Shown here in pieces: positions 57,346 to 64,000 of a stretch of DNA of 64,000 nt. The stretch's first letter is position 1. Each line of letters opens with the position of its first letter. The DNA is from Stemphylium vesicarium (lineage: Eukaryota > Ascomycota > Dothideomycetes > Pleosporales > Pleosporaceae). Location: positions 124,001 through 188,000 of the forward strand of contig QXCR01000043.1 of NCBI GenBank assembly GCA_004380135.1. The letters run 5' to 3'. The position numbers and the translations under genes were made by a program. Below the pieces are notes generated by a model. That model worked only from the letters and a program-made list of their open reading frames with translations, was not told where the DNA came from and searched no databases.

Positions 57346-57952
57346 GCGACAAAGTGCGACCGCTAAAGTCTTATGCAGTCGCGTTCTGCTGGGAATACCA
57401 GCTAATGCGGCCTGCATCGTGGCTGAGTGCTTGGCTTATCAGTAGACCAGCTTGCTATTGGTTGTCGCACTTCGTCGCAGCAGCAAGAGGCTTGGTCCGT
57501 ACATTCAGCCCTGAGGTTTGGCGGTCTGAAGATGCCACTTGAAAACCCTCGACCCGTTAACGCTACTTTGCGCCCCACCTCAGCGTCTATCATTGGTCTT
57601 CGCGCTTTGTCGCAGTTTCAGTGTGTTGAAAGATTGGGTGAGGCGTAGATCCAGGCCTGGTTGTGATAATACGGTTGCGCGGATCCAAGAACATACACAT
57701 CGTCCTTGACGTTCTTCATTGGTCATCGCAGATTATCGCATCTTTCTTACGCTCGTCCTTGGTGTTGTATGCGCCAGGCTGACCTCAACTCTGGCTGTTC
57801 GTTCGTAGTCGCAATTTATCGCACTCCCAAACGCAATCATCACGGCCAAACTCTCGTGTCGAAGCCACACCGGTCGGATATCTGCGCGCGTTTTTAGTGT
57901 TGTTCCTTGTCGACGTGCATGAATCCTCGACATGGCATCGCACTTTGTCGCA
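57346..57952. promoter_or_regulatory. Array of six TCGCA-N5-TCGCA direct repeats
   Basis: Copies are at 57346-57360 (inverted), 57465-57479, 57600-57614, 57726-57740, 57809-57823 and 57938-57952. In every copy the two half-sites start exactly 10 bp apart, one helical turn. The consensus is TCGCACTTTGTCGCA. Copies 2, 3 and 4 are preceded by ATTGGT (inverted CCAAT) with a constant 2-bp gap. DNA between copies is not similar, so this is not a satellite but a set of spaced sites. They lie 0.2-0.8 kb upstream of the leftward cysteine-rich/zinc-cluster reading frames. Confidence 0.7.
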
Positions 57953-58077
57953 TTCTCGAGGGTGGCGGATGCAGCTTGCTTCTACTGGGACCATAAGCCA
58001 GCCCTGAGCCCGCTGTCAATAACCTTCTCTTGCATTCAATACCCCGCTTATACGTCGCCAGCACCACTTCAATCCTC

Positions 58078-58078
<1 letters not shown>

Positions 58079-58111
<33 letters not shown>
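58079..58111. repeat. T33 homopolymer tract
   Basis: Thirty-three consecutive T residues. It could be a nucleosome-excluding element or the trace of an old retroposed poly(A) tail read on the other strand. Length may be affected by sequencing error. Confidence 0.85.
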
Positions 58112-58189
58112 CAGTATTTCATCGAGAGCGTGCTCTGCCACATATGTCTGAGCCCGTTCACACATTCTTACTAGAATCTACCAGCCGCC

Positions 58190-58390
58190 ATGCTCATGAC
58201 AAACACGACGATGTCGGCCGTGGCCTCCAAATCGAACACGACAGCCCCCGATCCCCTCACGACACCTTCGGTGATAAAGGTGGCGACCAATGATAAGAGT
58301 TTGGACTCGCTCAGCATAATGATCACTTTTGGCGTACTCGGGTTGCTAGTGGCAGTAGCTGGCATCTATATTGCTGTTCTACAGCTCTGA
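58190..58390 (+). CDS. Possible small single-pass membrane protein (66 aa)
   Basis: An ATG frame with a Ser/Thr-rich N-terminus and one C-terminal hydrophobic helix (SIMITFGVLGLLVAVAGIYI) ending AVLQL. Such helix-at-the-end small proteins are frequent in filamentous ascomycetes. It lies 80 bp after the T33 tract and downstream of the TCGCA array. There is no homology that I can name. Confidence 0.35.
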   Translation: MLMTNTTMSAVASKSNTTAPDPLTTPSVIKVATNDKSLDSLSIMITFGVLGLLVAVAGIYIAVLQL

Positions 58391-59573
58391 CGAACGCCGC
58401 GCCGTAATAAGACGATGAATATGTTTGAGCTTGCTTGTAAGACAAAATCGGATTAGCCTACAAAACGTAAAGACTGACTGTATCTCAGAGAAACTGGTCA
58501 GAGTCGACAACCAAATTCGAAGCGCCTGTAAATACACGATAGTTCGGATTGACCAGATGCATTGACGGGCATGGATGAGCAAGCATAAGGTAACCTTGTC
58601 AAAGATGAAAAGACCGGGTGTTAGACATGTTAGAGAGAGTGACAGGATGAAGGAAAGATGAAAGAGTTCATGAGTGTTGAAGAAGAGGTAGCCGCCAGTG
58701 CGTGATTTGTGTTCTGCGTATCTATAATCAGCTGTGAATATGGAATATCCTGTTCGTTGCTTACCTCTGCCCCACCCTTTTAGTGAAGACGAGGCAACAG
58801 AATCGCGGTTCTCGAGCTTTAGGCATTAACAGCCTGGAATCCGGTACAAATGAACATGTTCGGTATGCGTGACGAAAGACAACCGCAGATGTCTGTTGCT
58901 AGCATATGTGGGGAACGTAGTGGTCACGCACACAGGCGTAGGCAGCCGATAACCGAAAGGGATGATGCGTTATGAGAAAGCTTTAGACGCTCTGGCGACG
59001 AGTAAGGAGAAATATCAGTAGGGCTGAGAGTGGAGGTTTGAGATGTGTCGATCATCTTCGATGGACTTCTTAGCTGCCGCTCCCAAGTCTTGGCACCGGG
59101 CAGCACGCGGCTTTACAGTGCATTCATGTTTCGTCATCTTCTGTCTTGTCAGGCAGGCACGCTCATAGACCCCTCTCCAGCCACCCCTTCCACTTTCTTC
59201 TCTCTGCGACAAGTGCCGTCGCGCGCATCTGCCCTACTACTCTAGCGATTGTAGATACCTCGCGCACCCGTCCCCGCGTCCCACTGGCGGTTTGGACGTA
59301 GCTCAGCTTATCAATCCGCCCCAGCCATCAATACAACAATTCGTCCGCTGACCGCGCCTTTCTTCACGGACAACTGTCTCTCTCATTCCCGTACTTATTC
59401 TTGACTATCGCGCAAAGATAGTCGCTATTACTTGCCTCCCAATTGCTCGTGGCTTGCTACACTAGGCATCATCAGCGAGCCCGTGCTTTGTTTCACCTCT
59501 TAGCAGACACCCCTCGATACCCGACACACTCGCGCGACTCCTGAGCCAAAGGTCACCCTTATCATCATACATC

Positions 59574-62510
59574 ATGTCCCTCACCGACTCCGAGTTGGAG
59601 TTGGTCAGCTCTGACCTGCGGGGCAACGACGACATTCCAGAGGAGCCCGACATGATCCTCTCCTCAGATGCCGAGAACGGCGAATCGTTCGTCCCTCCAC
59701 CACGTATTGCTGCACGCTTCTATCGTCACTCGGCGAACCGGCGCAAGTCTTCGGCCACGTCCTCCCGCCGAAATTCGATATCCTCGACACACTCGCACAC
59801 ATCGAACCGATCGTTTCGCAGCAGCTGTCAAAGCCACCATGTTGCCCAGCACCTTCGTCGCGCCTCCATACTCGAAGACCGCAAGGCAAGGCTAGCAGAC
59901 CGGGCAGCGCATGCTGAGCAGGTCAGGCTGCGCGCTGCATTGGCCAAGGCGACCCCACGTGGTTCGAACAGTGAAGAGCGAGCCCTGGCAGCAAAACAGG
60001 CCCGCGAAAAGCACCTGGCCCAAGTCGCGGCTTCTTGCGCCGAGGAAGTTCGAAGAGCCAAGAAGATTGCTGAAGACATGAAAGAGCGCAAGGCTGCTGA
60101 GGAGCGCAGATACCGCCTGGAGATGGAGGAGAAGCTAGCAGAGGCCGAGAAGCGGAGGCTGGAGTACAAGCGCAACCCCCGGCGACCGAGAACCGCTAGT
60201 TCACCCCCAGCTGGTGTTAAACTACGCACCGAGCGTCCCATCGTATCCACAGAGGACGCAGCAAAGAGGATCCAGGCGGCCTGGAGAGGCAAAGTTAGGA
60301 GCGACATTGTCACAGCATGGTTGAAACTTGGTCTATCCATCGAGATGGTCCAGGAAACCAGCTTCGACGTTATCACAGACATGCTCGCAGACGAGAAGCT
60401 GTTGAAGACGACGGATAGAATCATGACGTTGTTTGTGCTACTACCAGACGCAGACCCAGTCCCCCGCAGCGCTGCCGTTCGGACCTTCCTCTCCTCCTAC
60501 CTCATCCTCGCACACCCCACGCATGTCTTTAGTCGCGATGGCGATCAGGAGCAGGATCTCATCACCAAGGCTAGAGACCTCGTCATCAGCTTTGAGTCTG
60601 CTCTGGCCAAGCTGACAAAGCTCAACTCCCACACGCCGTCACCAACGCGCACAGAGACCGTCCTGTTGGCTCACAGCGCATTCGTTACAGCCTTCAACGA
60701 CTGGAAATCTCGCGATTCTTCAGCCCTCGTTGAGACAATGGTGGCTTCGTTTGTGAGCCTTGATGAGATCTGGCAAAGCGTCAAGGATGCTACAGTAGAC
60801 GAAGTTGCGAATGAATACAGGAACGGCATTCGGGACAACCAAGCCATATTGCTCAGCAGGATAAAGAAGTTGGCTGGGCCCGATAAAGCTCTTACATTGA
60901 TCAGGAAGGCTATCCGCGAAAGTCGGAGGTCAAGGCCAAAGAAGAGGCTCGCAGGGGATACTGTTCGACCACGTGTGGCCAGCGACTCTCCGTCAGACTC
61001 TCCGCTGTCAGCCGAAAGCGCCACCAAACAGGCTGAAGCTGCTTCAGAACTTGCGGCCTCTGGGCAGACTGAGCTCGAAGACCCCGCTACTCAGGGTCAC
61101 CAGGCGCAATCGCTGTCTAAGGTGTTCACGGTGGTACCTGACAACCGCATACTAGTTCACGAACTGTCTATCGACAAGGAATACCGTATCGATCCTTCTC
61201 CTACTGCCGACCTACGCGATGCTCTCAATCGCGAACTTTGCGACGCGATGCGACGAGGATTTGAAGAGGGCGACAGCGCCAACTGGACTGCTGCTATGGC
61301 AGAGAACATACGAGGCAAGCTGCTGCGACTGCTGAAGCCCGGGAACTCAATGCATACCCTCATCTCTGAGACGCTGGACCCCGAGCATGTCAGCCGACAG
61401 TGCAGTCAAGGTGTCTTCTCATATGGGAAGTTCTTTGACTTCATTGCCAGTATCCTGCCGAAGCTTTGCGCTCCCTTCCGAGACACAGAGGTCCAGTTGC
61501 TTGCAGAGGAGCTGCAGGAAGAGGGAGAGCTTTCAAGCATGATTGAAAAGCTCTTCAAGGTGCTCCACATCATTGACCTGCTCTCGTTAGACTACTCAAA
61601 CTTCCTCTTGATGAACGCTGCACCCACACTCATTAAGGAGGCTGTTGGTTACGAGCAACGCATGTTCACCCAGGATCTCGAAGAGAACAACATCACTCTG
61701 GACCGCACACGTCGCTGGTGGCGTAGCGCAGCCGTGAACATGCACACTGAAGCTGATCGCCGCGATCCATGGAGTCAAGCAAACCCCATCAACCGCCCCA
61801 CGGCACACAAGATCTATGCGCGCGGTCTGGTCGATCTAGCCATCGCAACCCCACCGCTTGGTAGTTCGGAGTTGCCAGAGACTCTCGAATTGGACCGGGC
61901 CCGCATAGCCCGCATCCGTGAAGACGCTCTCCGCATCACGACTATCGGTGGCATCTTGCTCACTGCCAAGAACTTGTTGAAGCGCGATGTGCGCGCGCAA
62001 TGGAAGTCGGAAGCCAACAAGATGTGGTTGGTACTAAAGGAGAACGGATACATGTCCGATCCTTCCACCCCCAGCAAAATCTCTTCACTTCTGGAGTCGT
62101 CACGCAACATGCCGCCCTCCACACGCTCTCAACTCTCCTCTACCATCTCGAGGTTGTTGGCGCAAGCCGAGGCTGGCAAGCTCTCAGACCCCGTCATGAA
62201 GGTTCTCTTCCAGCGCCTCAAGACACACATCTTCAACCGTGTGAGTGCAAGCAGCTCCGGTGAACGCGTCCGGGCAGCCAGTACAGCAACCGAAGGCCTT
62301 GCCACTACTGGTCTTCCCGAGTTCGTCTCCCAAGTCGGAGACATTTGCGAGCAGCTGAGTAAGGTCGGTGAGGTTGACCGCAAGTGCCACGGCAAGTGGT
62401 ACGAGGAGATTGCGGAAGAAATGGAGAGGTTGGGTGTTGAAGGTGGAGAAGAGCTCACGCGCTCCTCGAGCGTTGAGAGTTCCGCTGCTTCATCCTCTTC
62501 TTCTCTGTAA
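59574..62510 (+). CDS. Tcp11-domain protein with IQ motif (Sok1-like)
   Basis: Single exon of 978 residues. Fungal Tcp11 proteins (yeast Sok1) are genetic suppressors of protein kinase A loss. Residues 1-100 are Ser/Arg-rich and acidic. A long charged coiled coil spans about 100-200 (EEVRRAKKIAEDMKERKAAE). An IQ-like calmodulin-binding motif lies at 229-247 (AAKRIQAAWRGKVRSDIVT). The Tcp11 domain occupies roughly 525-940 (DNRILVHELSIDKEYRI near its start; LCAPFRDTEVQLLAEEL and HIIDLLSLDYSNFLLMNAAP inside). The tail is poly-Ser. The start codon follows a CT-rich leader and has A at -3. No introns are needed. Confidence 0.9.
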   Translation: MSLTDSELELVSSDLRGNDDIPEEPDMILSSDAENGESFVPPPRIAARFYRHSANRRKSSATSSRRNSISSTHSHTSNRSFRSSCQSHHVAQHLRRASILEDRKARLADRAAHAEQVRLRAALAKATPRGSNSEERALAAKQAREKHLAQVAASCAEEVRRAKKIAEDMKERKAAEERRYRLEMEEKLAEAEKRRLEYKRNPRRPRTASSPPAGVKLRTERPIVSTEDAAKRIQAAWRGKVRSDIVTAWLKLGLSIEMVQETSFDVITDMLADEKLLKTTDRIMTLFVLLPDADPVPRSAAVRTFLSSYLILAHPTHVFSRDGDQEQDLITKARDLVISFESALAKLTKLNSHTPSPTRTETVLLAHSAFVTAFNDWKSRDSSALVETMVASFVSLDEIWQSVKDATVDEVANEYRNGIRDNQAILLSRIKKLAGPDKALTLIRKAIRESRRSRPKKRLAGDTVRPRVASDSPSDSPLSAESATKQAEAASELAASGQTELEDPATQGHQAQSLSKVFTVVPDNRILVHELSIDKEYRIDPSPTADLRDALNRELCDAMRRGFEEGDSANWTAAMAENIRGKLLRLLKPGNSMHTLISETLDPEHVSRQCSQGVFSYGKFFDFIASILPKLCAPFRDTEVQLLAEELQEEGELSSMIEKLFKVLHIIDLLSLDYSNFLLMNAAPTLIKEAVGYEQRMFTQDLEENNITLDRTRRWWRSAAVNMHTEADRRDPWSQANPINRPTAHKIYARGLVDLAIATPPLGSSELPETLELDRARIARIREDALRITTIGGILLTAKNLLKRDVRAQWKSEANKMWLVLKENGYMSDPSTPSKISSLLESSRNMPPSTRSQLSSTISRLLAQAEAGKLSDPVMKVLFQRLKTHIFNRVSASSSGERVRAASTATEGLATTGLPEFVSQVGDICEQLSKVGEVDRKCHGKWYEEIAEEMERLGVEGGEELTRSSSVESSAASSSSSL

Positions 62511-64000
62511 GATCATCTGAAGGTGGTCGGGGTAATGGATGTTTAATGGGACAACCATGGTGATTAGGCGTTGGTTTTTTACTGTCGTCTTTTGTACTCT
62601 GTTGTTTTCTCTGCTGTCTATTCGCTTCCTTGCGTTTGTTATATCCATTGTCTTCGTTGTCGTCGTTCACTGCATGGCGTTGCGGGTGCTTTTTCATCGT
62701 TCTTGTGTTTGTGTCTGGGTTAGGGTCACTGGGACATTATGAGCACATGAATTTGGGATTAGGATTCTTGCCTGTTTTATCTGTCGGTGGGGTATATCAA
62801 TTTTGCTTTTAGGAGCGAGCGTCGGTATACCAATTGGAATTCATCTTCTTCTTCCGCTTCATAGTGCTATGTTTACATCTACTCTTGATAGGTGTTGGCT
62901 GTTGACGTGAAGTGATTCATCGCATCTCCAGTGACATTGACTTTTATACGTAAGCAACGATCGACCTAAACGAGCATGCCATAGAGCGAATACTTGAATA
63001 CGATTCGACCAACTAACCGTCTGCTGGAAGTGCACAAGCTACGGCAAGGATAGTCCCCGATAGACCATCTACTAGCGATTCCCCTTCGTCCAAAACTGTA
63101 AAGTGAACGAAGACGGCAACCACCACGCGAGACACCCTCTCCTTCTCATCACTGTCGCCGTATCATCACATATTCCACTTGACCAGGGGACCCTATCGCT
63201 CAATCGCTCGTTTTGAAAGTAACCCCTTGATTTACCCATGTTCCTTTCGTCGAGAGAAAGAGGATGATGGCGCGCTTACTCATTCATACAGGGGAAAAAT
63301 ACCAGCAGCGCTACTGGGCCGTATAACTGAGAAGTTCTACCAGCACGCATGCTTCTAGACCTATAGTCAGCTGCTGAATCAACCTAATGTTATCACGGCG
63401 GTGTTTTGCTGATGGATTAGTGAGACATCAGCGCCATGGGGTTCTTGCGTTTCAGGTCTGAGGATGCAGCTAGGCTGGCTGGGCTGGCTGTGAAGTGAGG
63501 TTGAGTAAGCATGTCCCCGTATCTAGAGTTACGTGGGAGAGGCTGGTTCTGTGTGCTGACGGATCGTTCGCCTAGTGATCGTGACTGACGATTAGAAAGG
63601 GATTAGTACGATGAAAGAGGATGTTGATAGATGGAGACTATTGGGAGAAATTATCAGTGGTGGAAAGAAGAGCTTGGACTGAGTGATGAGTATGCTTCGT
63701 CACATTGCATGGTGGTAGTGGTGAGGTGAAGCTGATGGGACTCGGCATAACAGATATCAATGTCAGAGGGAAGAGGTGGTAATTTCAACGTTTCTACTGC
63801 GTCGTTTTCCTACTACAGAGTCATAAAAGTTTCATCTCCTAGACCATATATGGCCTCGACCACTCATTCGTGGGAATAGTGGCAGCTGATGGGCCATTAT
63901 CCCTGATGCCGCATCCAACCTTCCTCCAATGATTCTGAGCCGTGTCAGTATGACGCCGGCGCGGAATACGGAATGAGCTCTCATCGAGGTAGTCGTGCCG
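62511..64000. other. Intergenic to window end
   Basis: T-rich 3' region of the Tcp11-like gene followed by sequence without protein-like frames. A GGCTG(G)-type short repeat occurs near 63473-63491. Nothing else is supported. Confidence 0.4.

Larger units (their letters stand above)
57141..59573. promoter_or_regulatory. Intergenic region with operator-like array
   Basis: About 2.4 kb between the leftward zinc-cluster gene and the rightward Tcp11-like gene. It contains the six-copy TCGCA-N5-TCGCA array, a T33 tract and one small possible gene, all listed separately. The right end is the long CT-rich leader of the Tcp11-like gene; near 59403-59423 is an inverted repeat GACTATC-N7-GATAGTC. Confidence 0.5.

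Noticed and set aside
1..64000. Secondary-metabolite cluster or transposon island
   Set aside because: No synthase, tailoring set, transposase, integrase or long terminal repeats were seen; the peroxygenase, MFS permease and zinc-cluster gene are far apart.

Overview
The window is nuclear DNA of a filamentous ascomycete. Genes have short introns (mostly 45-75 nt) with GTRNGT donors, CTRAC-type branch points and YAG acceptors. The encoded set is typically fungal: Zn(II)2Cys6 regulator, SPX/VTC-type protein, fungal Gut2, Ccp1, Ilv6, Kgd4, a heme-thiolate peroxygenase and a secreted double-psi beta-barrel protein. The style suggests Dothideomycetes, perhaps Pleosporales; that placement is inference. 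I see no tRNA, rRNA, CRISPR array or intact transposon.

Layout. 0-10.7 kb: the 3' end of a coiled-coil gene, an MFS anion permease (-), an F-box protein (+), mitochondrial cytochrome c peroxidase (+), an unrecognised coiled-coil protein (-) and a Cce1/Ydc2-type Holliday junction resolvase (-). 11-19 kb: a second-type aconitase (-) with a defective splice acceptor, a two-KH RNA-binding protein (-), the acetolactate synthase regulatory subunit (+) and a GNAT acetyltransferase (+). 19-33 kb: a Vtc5-like SPX protein (+), mitochondrial glycerol-3-phosphate dehydrogenase (+) and a secreted peroxygenase (+), separated by gene-poor stretches of up to about 3 kb. 33-46.7 kb: a small kinase-N-lobe-like protein (+), a Ser/Pro-rich protein (-), a DNA 3'-phosphatase/5'-kinase (-), MED18 (-) and Kgd4 (+). 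46.7-64 kb: a secreted DPBB protein (-), a second kinase-N-lobe-like protein (-), a Zn(II)2Cys6-ankyrin protein hidden across several exons (-), a spaced operator-like array, and a Tcp11/Sok1-like protein (+).

Mitochondrial and central metabolism dominate (Ccp1, aconitase, Ilv6, Gut2, Kgd4, Cce1), but the genes are scattered on both strands and do not form an obvious cluster. The most unusual region is 55-58 kb. There a zinc-cluster DNA-binding domain is fused to ankyrin repeats. Directly upstream are six copies of a direct repeat TCGCA-N5-TCGCA, three of them preceded at a fixed distance by an inverted CCAAT box. The other strong observation is the aconitase intron whose 3' end reads AT instead of AG, exactly at the iron-sulfur ligand motif. 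Two small genes 20 kb apart also look like distant relatives that resemble only the N-terminal part of fungal protein kinases.

Exon boundaries were derived by hand from splice signals, reading-frame continuity and family motifs; no transcript data or database search was available.
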